Positions 7,999 to 17,501 of a DNA stretch of 64,000 nt are shown piece after piece. A model generated the notes under the pieces. It was given only the letters and a program-made list of their open reading frames with translations, was not told the DNA's origin and ran no database searches. This DNA comes from WHUA01 sp963711215 (GTDB taxonomy: Bacteria > Pseudomonadota > Alphaproteobacteria > UBA8366), in contig CAVQDH010000002.1 in NCBI GenBank assembly GCA_963711215.1, positions 620,001 through 684,000 of the forward strand. Direction: 5' to 3'. Positions within the stretch are counted from its first letter, which is position 1. Each line of letters starts with the position of its first letter. The translations under genes and the position numbers were made by a program.

Positions 7999-9504
7999 GT
8001 GACACACGAGATTTACGATCTGCTGATCATCGGCGGCGGCATCAACGGCGCCTCGATCGCCCGCGACGCCGCCGGGCGCGGCCTTTCCGTTCTGCTCTGC
8101 GAGATGGGCGACCTGGCCGGCGCGACGTCGTCGGCGAGCAGCAAGCTCATTCATGGCGGGCTTCGCTATCTGGAGCAGTATGCCTTTCGGCTGGTCGCGG
8201 AATCGCTGAGCGAGCGGCGCGTCCTGCTGCATAACGCGCCGCACATCATCCGGCCGATGGAGTTCGTCCTGCCGCATGTGGCGGCGCTGCGGCCGGCTTG
8301 GATGATCGGCATCGGCCTCTGGCTCTATGACCGGCTCGGCGGGCGGCATGATCTCGCCCGGTCGCACGCGGTATCGCTCCGGGACAGCGTCTATGGCGCC
8401 GGCCTGAAGTCGGCGCTCGTCAAGGGCTTTGTCTATTCCGACTGTTGGGTCGACGACGCGCGCTTCGTCATCCTGAACGCCATCGGCGCGGCCGGGCAGG
8501 GCGCGGCGATATACCCACGCACCCGTTGCAGCACGGCGCGGCGCCGGGGCGATGCCTGGCATTGCGTTCTCGAAGGCGAGGCCGGACACCGGGAGGTCAC
8601 CGCCCGGGCGCTGGTGAACGCTGCCGGCCCCTGGGTCGAGCAGGTCATCCAGCAGGTGGCGGGCGCCAACGCGCCGGCGCATGCCCGGCTGGTCAAGGGC
8701 AGCCATATCGTCGTGCCGCGCGTCCACGACGGCGCGCATGCGATGATCCTGCAGAACGACGACGGGCGCATCATCTTCGTCATCCCCTACGAGGGCGACT
8801 TCAGCCTGATCGGCACGACCGACGTGCTCTGCGAGCACGGACCGCAGCCGGTCGCGATCTCCGATGCCGAGGTCGACTACCTCTGCGCCGCGGTCAACCG
8901 TTATCTCGCCCGCGCCATCGGCCCGTCGGACGTGGTGTGGAGCTACGCCGGCGTGCGGCCGCTCTACGACGATGGCAAGACCGACCCGTCGACGGTGACG
9001 CGGGATTATGTGCTGACGCTCGATGCGGCCGGCGGCGCGGCGCCGCTGCTTTCCGTGTTCGGCGGCAAGATCACGACGGCCCGAAAGCTGGCGGAGCATG
9101 CGCTGGAGAAGCTGGCGGGCGCGGGGATCGGCATGGGCGCCGCCTGGACGGAAACCGCGCCGCTGCCCGGCGGCGAGATGGCGTCGTTCGAGGCCTTTCT
9201 GGCGGCGCTGCGGCGCGACTTCGCGGCGCTCGATCCCGCCTGGATCGAAGGCCTGGCGCGCCGGCACGGCACGCGGGCGCGGGCCATCCTGGACGGCGTG
9301 CGTACGCCGGCCGATCTCGGACAATCCTTCGGCGGCGGGCTCTATGCCCGCGAGGTCGCATGGCTGAGACGCGAGGAATGGGCGCAGGAACCGGCGGACA
9401 TCCTGTGGCGCCGCACGAAATGCGGTCTCCACATGACGGCCGCGGAGCGCACCGCCTTCGAGCGCCATTTCCGCGATCAGATGGCGAGCAGCCGGTCCGG
9501 GTAG
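7999..9504 (+). CDS. glpD: FAD-dependent glycerol-3-phosphate dehydrogenase
   Basis: 501 aa from a GTG start. Oxidises glycerol 3-phosphate to dihydroxyacetone phosphate at the inner membrane, passing electrons to quinone. Visible: N-terminal FAD motif LLIIGGGINGASIARDAAGR, the GlpD signature SSKLIHGGLRYLEQY, the mid-protein VNAAGPWVEQV and SLIGTTDV, and the FAD-domain end VFGGKITTARKLAEHA. The 3' end overlaps the convergent phosphodiesterase gene by 28 bases. With ugpQ and glpK in the same 7 kb, it forms a glycerol phosphate catabolic set. Confidence 0.95.
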   Translation: MTHEIYDLLIIGGGINGASIARDAAGRGLSVLLCEMGDLAGATSSASSKLIHGGLRYLEQYAFRLVAESLSERRVLLHNAPHIIRPMEFVLPHVAALRPAWMIGIGLWLYDRLGGRHDLARSHAVSLRDSVYGAGLKSALVKGFVYSDCWVDDARFVILNAIGAAGQGAAIYPRTRCSTARRRGDAWHCVLEGEAGHREVTARALVNAAGPWVEQVIQQVAGANAPAHARLVKGSHIVVPRVHDGAHAMILQNDDGRIIFVIPYEGDFSLIGTTDVLCEHGPQPVAISDAEVDYLCAAVNRYLARAIGPSDVVWSYAGVRPLYDDGKTDPSTVTRDYVLTLDAAGGAAPLLSVFGGKITTARKLAEHALEKLAGAGIGMGAAWTETAPLPGGEMASFEAFLAALRRDFAALDPAWIEGLARRHGTRARAILDGVRTPADLGQSFGGGLYAREVAWLRREEWAQEPADILWRRTKCGLHMTAAERTAFERHFRDQMASSRSG

Positions 9505-10217
9505 TCGGTGAACACCGCCTCGACGCCCCAGTCGAAGAGCTGGCGGCCGCGCGCCGCATCGTTCACGGTGTAGGTGAGGAGGTGGTAACCGGCTTGCCGG
9601 ACCTCGGCCGCCGTCTTCCGGTTGAGCGAGCGGTGGTTGCAGTGGACCGAGACGCAGCCGAGCGCGGCCGCGTCCTTCTGCCAGCCCCGCCCCAGCTTGC
9701 TCAGCAGGTAGCCGCGGCTGAGCGACGGCGCGGCGTCACGCGCCGTGGCCAGGGCTTCGATCGTGAAGCTCGAGAGGAGCGGCGGCGGCAGCGAGGCGGG
9801 CCAGGCAGCCGCGACGCGCTTGGCGACGACCGCGCCGGTTTCGGCCTCGCGGCCCGTGGTCGGCTTGATCTCGATATTGGCGCCGAGACCCAGTGTTTGC
9901 AGCAGTGCGAAGGCTTCCGTCAGCGTCGGCACGCGCTCGCCCGCCGTGGCCTCCGAATACCAGGCCCCGGCGTCGAGCGTCTGCAGTGCCGCCAGGGTCA
10001 TCGCCGCGAGCTTGCCCTTGCCGCTCGTCGTGCGGTCGACGGTCTCGTCGTGCAGCAGGACGGGCTCACCGTCCCGGGTCAGCGCCACGTCGAACTCGAC
10101 CCAGCGCGTGCCGAGCTGCGCCGCCCGGCGGAAGCCCGCGAGGGTGTTCTCCGGCGCGTGGCCCGCGGCGCCGCGATGGCCGATGACGCGCGGCAAGGCA
10201 AGACTGTTGTGGCTCAT
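9477..10217 (-). CDS. ugpQ: Glycerophosphodiester phosphodiesterase
   Basis: 246 aa from ATG 10217. Hydrolyses glycerophosphodiesters to glycerol 3-phosphate and an alcohol, feeding GlpD. GDPD signatures: VIGHRGAAGHAPENTLAGF at residues 11-29 (catalytic His), WVEFDVALTRDGEPVLLHDETVDRT split as E/D metal ligands and the second catalytic His, then IEIKP and a C-terminal VNDAARGRQLFDWGVEAVFTDYP. There is no signal peptide, so it is cytoplasmic (UgpQ-like). The start overlaps the stop of the upstream exchanger gene as ATGA. The symbol is given by function; the ugp transporter is not present. Confidence 0.9.
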   Translation of the reverse strand: MSHNSLALPRVIGHRGAAGHAPENTLAGFRRAAQLGTRWVEFDVALTRDGEPVLLHDETVDRTTSGKGKLAAMTLAALQTLDAGAWYSEATAGERVPTLTEAFALLQTLGLGANIEIKPTTGREAETGAVVAKRVAAAWPASLPPPLLSSFTIEALATARDAAPSLSRGYLLSKLGRGWQKDAAALGCVSVHCNHRSLNRKTAAEVRQAGYHLLTYTVNDAARGRQLFDWGVEAVFTDYPDRLLAI

Positions 10218-11197
10218 GATGGTCCCGTACCTCCGTATTGAAACATGCGCCAGACGAGGCTGGCGATATAGGCGCCGTAGCAGGTGAGGAGGATCGCGCC
10301 TTCGCGGCGGCTGATGCGCCAGTCGGTGATGAGAATCGGAAATAGGATCATCGTCGAGGCGAGCAAGACCCAGATGTCGTAGTGGCGGATCTCGTCGCTG
10401 AACGGCAGGCGGCCGGCGAGCGACGACGCGCCGAGAATCCCCAGGATATTGAAGATATTGCTGCCGATGATATTGGCGACCGCGACATCGGTGTGCCCGC
10501 GCCAGGCGGCGATCATGGTCGCGGCGAGTTCGGGCAGCGAGGTGCCGACCGCGACCACCGTCAATCCGAGAATGGCGTCGGGCACGCCGAGATATTTCGC
10601 GATATCGGAAGCTCCGTCGACCAGCAGCGACGCGCCGAGCACGAGCCCGCCAAGCCCGGACGACAGGGAGATCACGCCGGCGGCGAAGCTCACCGGCACC
10701 GCGACGATGGCGTCCGCCTTTTTTCCGTGCAGCACGGCGGCGAGGCCCGCCCATTTGCGGTCCTGCCGATAGGACCACAGGATGTAAGCAGCCATCAGGC
10801 CGAGCATGATGGCGCCCTGCCAGGCCGCGATCTGGCCGTCCAGTCCGGCGACGACGCAGAGCACCGTCGCCGCGATCATCGCGGCGCCGTCTCGCCGCAG
10901 CGATCGGGGCTCGCACAGCAGCGGCCGCACCAAGGCGGCGGCGCCGAGGACCAGCAGGCTGTTGGCGATATTGCTGCCGATCGCGTTGCCGACGGCGAAA
11001 CCGGGGCGTCCTTCGAGTGTCGATTGCACGCCGACGACGAGCTCGGGCAGCGACGTGCCGAAGCCCACGACGGAGAGGCCGATGATCTCCGGCGAGAGCC
11101 CGAGCCGCTTGGCCAGGCCCACGGCGCCGCGCAGGGTTGCTTCGCCTCCCGCCACCAGTATTGCGAGGCCCAGAGCGACGAGGAGGAGGCTGACCAT
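10214..11197 (-). CDS. Calcium/sodium antiporter (CaCA/YrbG family)
   Basis: 327 aa integral membrane protein with about ten hydrophobic segments. The two inverted alpha repeats that define the family are explicit: GFGTSLPELVVG with GNAIGSNIANSLLVLG in the N-terminal half, and AVGTSLPELAATM with ANIIGSNIFNILGILG in the C-terminal half. It exchanges Ca2+ for Na+ or H+ across the inner membrane. AGGAGGAG precedes ATG 11197; an in-frame extension to 11350 runs into the promoter region and was rejected. It is translationally coupled to the phosphodiesterase and divergent from the Na/Pi transporter. Confidence 0.9.
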   Translation of the reverse strand: MVSLLLVALGLAILVAGGEATLRGAVGLAKRLGLSPEIIGLSVVGFGTSLPELVVGVQSTLEGRPGFAVGNAIGSNIANSLLVLGAAALVRPLLCEPRSLRRDGAAMIAATVLCVVAGLDGQIAAWQGAIMLGLMAAYILWSYRQDRKWAGLAAVLHGKKADAIVAVPVSFAAGVISLSSGLGGLVLGASLLVDGASDIAKYLGVPDAILGLTVVAVGTSLPELAATMIAAWRGHTDVAVANIIGSNIFNILGILGASSLAGRLPFSDEIRHYDIWVLLASTMILFPILITDWRISRREGAILLTCYGAYIASLVWRMFQYGGTGPS

Positions 11198-11288
11198 CGG
11201 GCGTCCGGACCTTTGCGCTGCGTTTCGCCCGATAGTTAGTGAAAATGCTGGATAAAATCTAGTTTGGCGCCGGAACGATTGCGATATA

Positions 11289-11321
11289 CTGTACGTTTGT
11301 TGTAACAAAACCGTAACAATT
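11289..11321 (+). promoter_or_regulatory. Triple 11-bp direct repeat resembling a PhoB box
   Basis: Three tandem 11-mers (11289-11299, 11300-11310, 11311-11321) each carry a core of the form YKGTAMS (CTGTACG, TTGTAAC, CCGTAAC) followed by an A/T-rich spacer. This is the architecture of PhoB sites, 7-bp half-sites repeating every 11 bp. It lies about 50 bases upstream of the Na/Pi cotransporter start, which fits phosphate-starvation control. The match is by eye. Confidence 0.6.
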
Positions 11322-11372
11322 GCTGTCCACCACTGCGGGCTTTCCCGCAATCATCTTGGGAGGAACGGCGCC

Positions 11373-13064
11373 ATGTCCCCCACCCTGGTTCTGATAAACA
11401 TGATCGGCGCGGTCGCTCTCCTGCTTTGGGCGATGCGCATGGTCCGGACGGGCATGACGCGGGCCTTCGGGAGCAGCCTGCGGCGGTTCCTCGGGCGCTA
11501 TCTGACCAACCGCTTCAGCGCGCTGCTGGCCGGCCTCGGCGTGACGACGCTGCTGCAGAGCAGCACCGCCACCGGTCTGATGACCGCTTCCTTCGCGGGA
11601 CGGGGCTTTCTCGTGACCGCGCCGGCGCTCGCCGTCATGCTCGGCGCGGACATCGGCACCACCCTGATCGCGCAGCTGTTCAGCCTGAAGATCACCTGGC
11701 TGTCGCCCATCCTTATCATCATCGGCCTTGTCGCCTTCCAGTCCGGCAACCGCAAGCGGACGCGCGATTTCGGCCGGCTGAGCGTCGGGCTCGGCCTGAT
11801 GCTGCTGGCGCTCCAGATGCTCGTCGCCGACACGCAGCCGATCCGGGAGTCGCCGGTCATGCTGCAGCTCGTGGAATCGCTCGGCGGCGCGCCGCTGGTG
11901 GCGATCGTCGTGGCGGCGGTAATCACCTGGCTCGCGCATTCGAGCCTGGCGATGGTGCTGCTGATCTGCTCGCTCACCGGGATCGGGGCGATTCCGATCG
12001 CGCTGGTCTTTCCGCTGGTGCTCGGGGCGAATCTGGGCGGCACGATCCCGGCGATCACGGCGACGCTGGGATCGGCCCCGGCGGCGCGCCGCGTGGCGCT
12101 CGGCAACGCCTTCTTCAGGCTGGTAGGGTGCCTGGCGCTCCTGCCGCTCCTGCGTTGGGTGCCGGACTTCATCGCGATGATCGAGAGCGATCCGGTGCGC
12201 CAGGTCGTGAACTTCCACACCGCGTTCAACCTGGGCCTCGCGGTCGTCTTCATCGGCTTCGTCGGGCCGGTCAGCGCGCTGCTGGAGCGGTTGTTGCCGG
12301 ACGGTCCCGCGCCGGCGGACGAGGGCCAGGCGCGCTATCTCGACAAGGGCGCGTTGGCCGAGCCGGCCGTGGCGCTCGCCAACGCGCGCCGCGAGACGCT
12401 GCGCATCGCCGACGTTCTGGACGAGATGCTGGCCAAATCGATGGAGGCGCTGCGCCGCGATGACCGCGAGTATCTGGCGGTGGTGTCGAATACGGACGAC
12501 ATCGTCGACCGGCTGTTCGAGCAGACGAAGCTCTACCTCACCGAGGTGAGCCGCCACGAGCTCGGCGAAGAGGAAAGCCGCCAGTGCAGCGACATCATGG
12601 CCTTTGCCACCAACCTCGAACATATCGGCGACATCATCGACAAGAACCTGGTCGAGTTGGCCGCGAAGAAGATCAAATACCGGCTCCATTTTTCGGAAGA
12701 AGGTCTGCGCGAGATCGAGGCGATGCACCGGCGGGTGCACGACAATCTCAAGCTGGCGACCAGCGTCTTCGTTTCCGGCGACCGGAATCTCGCCCGCAAG
12801 CTTCTGCTCGAGAAGGAGCATTTCCGCTCGCTTGAACGCAATGCCGCGGAAAGCCACCACGAGCGCCTCAAGGTCGGCAAGCGCGAGAGCATCGAGACGT
12901 CGTCGCTGCATCTCGACATCCTGCGCGACCTGAAGCGCATCAACAGCCATCTGACGTCCGTGGCCTATCCGATCCTGGAGCAGGCAGGCGAGCTGCGAGC
13001 CTCGCGGCTGCGCGAGCGGGCGCGCGAGCCCGTGGTGGAGCAGCCCATTCTGCGCCCGTCGTGA
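11373..13064 (+). CDS. Na/Pi cotransporter family protein with C-terminal PhoU-like domain
   Basis: 563 aa. The N-terminal two thirds (residues 1-300) is a membrane domain with the NptA/YjbB inverted repeat: TTLLQSSTATGLMTASF near residue 60 and LAHSSLAMVLLICSLTGIG near residue 190, plus GADIGTTLIAQ and GANLGGTIPAI. Residues 340-550 form a charged helical PhoU-like domain (ARRETLRIADVLDEML, DDIVDRLFEQTK, LEHIGDIIDKNL). The family moves inorganic phosphate with sodium, with the PhoU-like part presumed regulatory. TTGGGAGGA precedes the ATG and a PhoB-box-like triple repeat lies upstream. Confidence 0.9.
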   Translation: MSPTLVLINMIGAVALLLWAMRMVRTGMTRAFGSSLRRFLGRYLTNRFSALLAGLGVTTLLQSSTATGLMTASFAGRGFLVTAPALAVMLGADIGTTLIAQLFSLKITWLSPILIIIGLVAFQSGNRKRTRDFGRLSVGLGLMLLALQMLVADTQPIRESPVMLQLVESLGGAPLVAIVVAAVITWLAHSSLAMVLLICSLTGIGAIPIALVFPLVLGANLGGTIPAITATLGSAPAARRVALGNAFFRLVGCLALLPLLRWVPDFIAMIESDPVRQVVNFHTAFNLGLAVVFIGFVGPVSALLERLLPDGPAPADEGQARYLDKGALAEPAVALANARRETLRIADVLDEMLAKSMEALRRDDREYLAVVSNTDDIVDRLFEQTKLYLTEVSRHELGEEESRQCSDIMAFATNLEHIGDIIDKNLVELAAKKIKYRLHFSEEGLREIEAMHRRVHDNLKLATSVFVSGDRNLARKLLLEKEHFRSLERNAAESHHERLKVGKRESIETSSLHLDILRDLKRINSHLTSVAYPILEQAGELRASRLRERAREPVVEQPILRPS

Positions 13065-13080
13065 GAGGCGGCGTTTTCCG

Positions 13081-14575
13081 TTACTTGCTGCGCGTGCGCG
13101 CGACGGCGTCGAGCCAGCCCTCGTAGCGGCCGGCCCGTTCGGCCTCGGCCATCGCGGGCTCGAAGCGCGCTTCCGCGCGCCAGTGGCGTTTCATGTCCTC
13201 CGGGGTCGGATAGAGGTCGGCCTGCAGACCGGCGAGATAGGCCGCGCCGAGGGCGGTGGTGTCGATGACCGGTGGCCTTTCGACCGCAATGCCAAGCGTG
13301 TCGGCGAGGAATTGCAGGAACCAGTTGTTCGCCGTCATGCCGCCGTCGACGCGCACCGTCTTGGGTACCTCCGTTCCGTCGGCCGCCATCGCCTCGAACA
13401 GGTCGCGCGTCTGGTAGGCGACCGATTCGAGCGCGGCGCGGGCGATCTCCGGCGCGCCGGTGTCGCGGGTCAGGCCGTAGAGCGCGCCCCGGGCGGCGGC
13501 ATCCCAGTATGGCGCGCCGAGGCCGGTGAAGGCGGGCACGAGGTAGACGGCGCTGTCGGCCTTGGCGCGCGCCGCCAGCGCCTCCGATTCCGAGGCATGT
13601 TTCAAAATGCCGAGGCCGTCGCGCAGCCACTGCATCGCGGCGCCGGCGATGAAGATGCTGCCTTCGATCGCATAGGTCGCGCGCCCGTCGAGGCGATAGG
13701 CGAGGGTGGTGAGCAGGCGGTTGTGCGAAACGAGCGGCGTGTCGCCGGTATTGACGACGGCGAAGCAGCCTGTGCCGTAGGTGCTTTTCACGGCGCCCGG
13801 CTCGAAACAGGCCTGTCCGACGGTCGCCGCCTGCTGGTCGCCGGCAATGCCCGCGATCCGAATGGCGCCGCCGAAGAGCGCGGGGTCGGTGCTGCCGAAA
13901 TCGGCGGCGCAATCCATCACTTGAGGCAGCAGCGTCTTGGGCACCGCGAACAGATCCAGCAGGTCGTCGTCCCAGTCCTGGCGATGGATGTCGAACAGCA
14001 TGGTGCGCGAGGCGTTCGTCGCGTCGGTCGCGTGCACGCGGCCGCCGGTCAGCCGCCACAGCAGGAAGCTGTCGATCGTGCCGGCGGCGAGCGCGCCGTT
14101 TGCCGCCGCCTTGCGCGCGTCTGCGACATTGTCCAGCAGCCAAGTGAATCTTGGTCGCGCTGAAATAAGGGTCGAGCAGCAGCCCCGTCCGCTCCCGGAT
14201 CAGCGCTTCCGACCCCTTCGCCCGCAGCTCGTCGCAGTGCCCGGCGGTGCGCCGGTCCTGCCAGACGATGGCGTTGTGCAGCGGCTTGCCGCTTTGCCGG
14301 TCCCACAGCACGGTCGTCTCGCGCTGATTGGTGATGCCGATCGCGGTGACGTCGGCTGCGGTCAGGCCGGCATCGGCCATGGCGGCTTTCACCACTGCGA
14401 CCGTGGCCTGCCAGATCTCCTCGGCGTCATGCTCGACCCAGCCTTGCCGGGGATAGATCTGGCGCAGCTCCCGTTGCGCCCGCGCGATGGGGCGGCGCGA
14501 CCGGTCGAAAACCATGGCGCGCGTGCTGGTCGTGCCCTGGTCTATGGCGACGATATGTCCGTCCTGCGTGCTCAA
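13081..14575 (-). CDS. glpK: Glycerol kinase, interrupted by a +1 frameshift
   Basis: Phosphorylates glycerol to glycerol 3-phosphate. The start is TTG 14575 (LSTQDGHIVAIDQGTTS...) with AGGAGAG a few bases upstream. Motifs: AIDQGTTSTRAMVFD, ITNQRETTVLWDR, IVWQDRRT, then after the shift ATDATNASRTMLFDI, STYGTGCF, TGLGAPYWD and VDGGMTANNWF. One extra base near 14142-14143 (coding-strand TT in the codon after SATKIH) splits the frame; removing it restores ATKIHWLLDNVADA and a 497-aa protein of normal length. Nothing else is decayed, so a consensus error is the likelier cause. Confidence 0.88.
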
Positions 14576-14713
14576 GCGGCCTCTCCTACGCATGCCCCTC
14601 ATCGCATCGTCGCAAAGGCGGGCGGCTTTGTCAGCCTTGAGATTGCCTTTCGCGCCCTCGGGCAAGGTGGTATCAAGCGTTGGTTGCGGCTCAGTTAATC
14701 AGGGATCGCCGTC

Positions 14714-16103
14714 TTGTCCAACATGCTGCGGACCGCATCGCCCGTCGATGGCCGGATCGTCGCCGAGCGGGCGCTCGCGACCGACCGGGAGATCGCGTCG
14801 GTGCTGCAGCGGGCGCGGACGGCGCAGCGAGACTGGCGCACGCTGCCGCTGGAGGAGCGCCGGGCGATCCTGTCGCAGGGCGTCGATGCCTTTGTCTCCG
14901 ACGGTGCCGCGATCGCCGAAGAGCTGACCTGGCAGATGGGCCGTCCGCTGAGCCAGTCGCCCGGCGAGGTGCGCGGCTTCGAGGAGCGCGCCCGCCATAT
15001 GATCGCCATCGCGCCCGAGGCGCTGGCCGATATCGATCCCGGCACGAAGCAGGGCTTCACCCGCTTCATCCGGCGCGAGCCGCTCGGCGTCGCCTTCGTG
15101 CTGGCGCCCTGGAACTATCCCTACCTGACGGCGGTAAACGCGGTGGTGCCGGCGCTGCTGGCCGGCAACGCGGTGATCCTGAAGCCGTCGCACCAGACGC
15201 CGCTCACCGGCGAGCGCATGGCCGCGGCCTTCGCGACGCGGCGGGCTGCCGGACGGCGTGCTGCAGGTGCTGCATCTCGCCCATGTCGCCGCCGAGCGGA
15301 TCATGGCGAGCGACGCGGTCGACTTCGTCGCCTTCACCGGCTCGGTCGCCGGCGGCCACGCGGTGCAGCGGGCGCTGGCGGGCCGCTTCGTCGGCGCGGG
15401 GCTGGAGCTCGGCGGCAAGGACCCGGCCTATGTGCGCCCGGATGCCGATCTCGACGCCGCGGTGGACGGGCTGGTCGACGGCGCCTTCTTCAATGCTGGG
15501 CAGTCCTGCTGCGGCATCGAGCGGATCTACGTGCACGAGGCGGTCTACGACCGGTTCGTCGAGGGCTATGCCGCGCTCACCGCCAAATACGTCCTTGGCA
15601 ATCCGCTGGAGGCCGGGACGACGCTCGGCCCCATGTCGCGCAAGGCGCTGGCCGACATCGTCCGGGCGCAGACCGCGGAAGCGATTGCCGAGGGCGCGCG
15701 GGCGCTGATCGACCCGGCGGGTTTTCCGGCCGACACGGGCGGGTCGCCTTATCTCGCTCCGCAGGTGCTGGTCGACGTGACCCACGGGATGCGGGTCATG
15801 CGCGAAGAGAGCTTTGGCCCGGTCGTCGGCATCATGCCCGTGGCGTCGGACGACGAGGCGGTGGCGCTGATGAACGACAGCGAATACGGGCTGACCGCCG
15901 CCGTCTATACGCGCGACGAGGCCGCGGCGATCGCGCTCGGCGCGCGGGTCGAGACCGGCACCTGGTTCATGAACCGCTGCGACTATCTCGACCCGGCGCT
16001 CGCCTGGACCGGGGTCAAGAATTCGGGCCGCGGCTGCAGCCTGTCGCAGGTCGGCTTCGAGCAGCTGACGCGGCCCAAATCCTTTCACCTTCGGCATGCA
16101 TGA
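14714..16103 (+). CDS. Aldehyde dehydrogenase (gamma-glutamyl-aminoaldehyde type?), interrupted by a +1 frameshift
   Basis: NAD(P)-dependent aldehyde dehydrogenase, about 462 aa when restored. TTG 14714 has AGGGA eight bases upstream; ATG 14723 is the alternative. First part: PLGVAFVLAPWNYPYLTAVNAVVPALLAGN. After an extra base between 15233 and 15245 the frame resumes at GLPDGVLQVLHLAHV, with VAFTGSVAGG, LELGGKDPAYV, the catalytic Cys in NAGQSCCGIERIYVH and EESFGPVVG. The restored protein is complete. It is followed closely by a glutamine-synthetase-like ligase and an Fe-alcohol dehydrogenase, which suggests that the aldehyde is derived from a gamma-glutamylated amine (inference). Confidence 0.87.
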
Positions 16104-16116
16104 CGGGAGACGCCGG

Positions 16117-17481
16117 ATGAGCGGAAACCTCGATATCGCCGATCTCAAGGCCTATGTGGAAAAAGGCGAGATCGACACCATTCTCGTCTGCTTCCCCGAT
16201 ATGCAGGGACGCCTGATCGGCAAGCGCGTGACCGGTCGCTTCTTCCTCGAGAAGTGCGTCGACGAGCTGCACGTATGCGACTATCTGCTGACCGTCGACA
16301 TGGATATGGAGCCGGTGCCCGGATACCAGGTCGCGTCCTGGGACACGGGCTATGGCGACTTCGCGCTGAAGCCGGACCTCGCGACCCTGCGGCGCATTCC
16401 CTGGCTCGAGGGGACGGCGCTGGTGATCGCCGATTGCGTCGACCACCATGGCGAAGACCTGCCGCACGCGCCGCGCAGCATCCTCAAGCGCCAGATCGCG
16501 CGCGCCCGCAAGCTCGGCTTCGTCTCCAAGATGGGTTCGGAACTGGAGCTCTACGTCTTCGACGAGACCTACGGGTCGGCGCGCGAGAAGCGCTATCGCG
16601 ACATGAAGAGCGCGGGCTGGTACATCGAGGACTACCACATCTTCCAGACCACCAAGGAAGAGCCGCTGATCCGCGCCATCCGCAATGGCATGGACGCGGC
16701 GGGCGTGCCGGTCGAGTTCTCCAAGGGCGAATGGGGGCCGGGCCAGGAAGAGATCAACCTGCAATATGCCGAGGCGCTGGAGATGGCCGACCGGCACTCG
16801 ATCTACAAGAACGGTGCCAAGGAGATCGCCCATCTCCAGGGCAAGGCGGTCACCTTCATGGCCAAGTGGGACTACGCGTTAGCCGGCAGCAGCTGCCACG
16901 TGCATTCCTCGCTGTGGGACGCCAAGACCGACGCCGCGCTATTCCACGATCCGGCGGCCGAGGACGGCATGTCGCCGCTGTTCCGGCATTATCTGGCGGG
17001 GCAACTCGCGCTCGCCCGGGAGATGACCTACTTCTTCGCGCCCTACATCAACTCCTACAAGCGCTTCCAGGCGGGTTCCTTCGCCCCCACCAAGGCGGCC
17101 TGGAGCCGCGACAACCGCACGGCCGGCTTCCGCATCTGCGGCAGCGGGCCGGCGATCCGGGTCGAATGCCGCGTCCCCGGCGCCGACGCGAACGCCTATC
17201 TGGTTTTCGCCGCGACGCTCGCGGCCGGGCTGCACGGCATCGAGCAGAAGCTCGCGCTGGAGCCGGCGATCAGCGGCAACCTGTATGCCAAGGAAGAGGT
17301 TCGCAACGTGCCCATTACCCTCCGCGAGGCGCTCGACGCGCTCGACAGGTCGAAGGTGCTGCGGAAGGCGCTCGGCGACGCGGTGGTCGAGCACTATCTC
17401 CACACCGGGCGGTGGGAGCAGAAGGAATACGATCGGCGGGTAACCGACTGGGAACTCATGCGCAACTTCGAACGCGGTTAG
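16117..17481 (+). CDS. Glutamine-synthetase family gamma-glutamyl-amine ligase
   Basis: 454 aa from ATG 16117, which has GGGAGA seven bases upstream. Catalytic-domain motifs: MGSELELYVFDE and GEWGPGQEEINLQY (metal-binding Glu residues), AKWDYALAGSSCHVHSSL (metal/ATP His), FAPTKAAWSRDNRTAGFRI and VECRVPGADANAYL. True GlnA has a longer glycine-rich ATP motif and a tyrosine adenylylation site; neither is evident here. Enzymes of this subgroup (PuuA, IpuC, GlnA3/GlnA4 types) join glutamate to amines such as putrescine, isopropylamine or ethanolamine for catabolism. The flanking aldehyde and alcohol dehydrogenases support an amine-catabolic role, not nitrogen assimilation; the amine is unknown. 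Confidence 0.87.
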   Translation: MSGNLDIADLKAYVEKGEIDTILVCFPDMQGRLIGKRVTGRFFLEKCVDELHVCDYLLTVDMDMEPVPGYQVASWDTGYGDFALKPDLATLRRIPWLEGTALVIADCVDHHGEDLPHAPRSILKRQIARARKLGFVSKMGSELELYVFDETYGSAREKRYRDMKSAGWYIEDYHIFQTTKEEPLIRAIRNGMDAAGVPVEFSKGEWGPGQEEINLQYAEALEMADRHSIYKNGAKEIAHLQGKAVTFMAKWDYALAGSSCHVHSSLWDAKTDAALFHDPAAEDGMSPLFRHYLAGQLALAREMTYFFAPYINSYKRFQAGSFAPTKAAWSRDNRTAGFRICGSGPAIRVECRVPGADANAYLVFAATLAAGLHGIEQKLALEPAISGNLYAKEEVRNVPITLREALDALDRSKVLRKALGDAVVEHYLHTGRWEQKEYDRRVTDWELMRNFERG

Positions 17482-17501
17482 GCCGGGACGGAGCGCTGCA
17501 T

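Noticed and set aside
6907..9468. 853-codon open frame on the minus strand
   Set aside because: Antisense to phnD-like and glpD, which carry clear cofactor and signal motifs; low-complexity composition.
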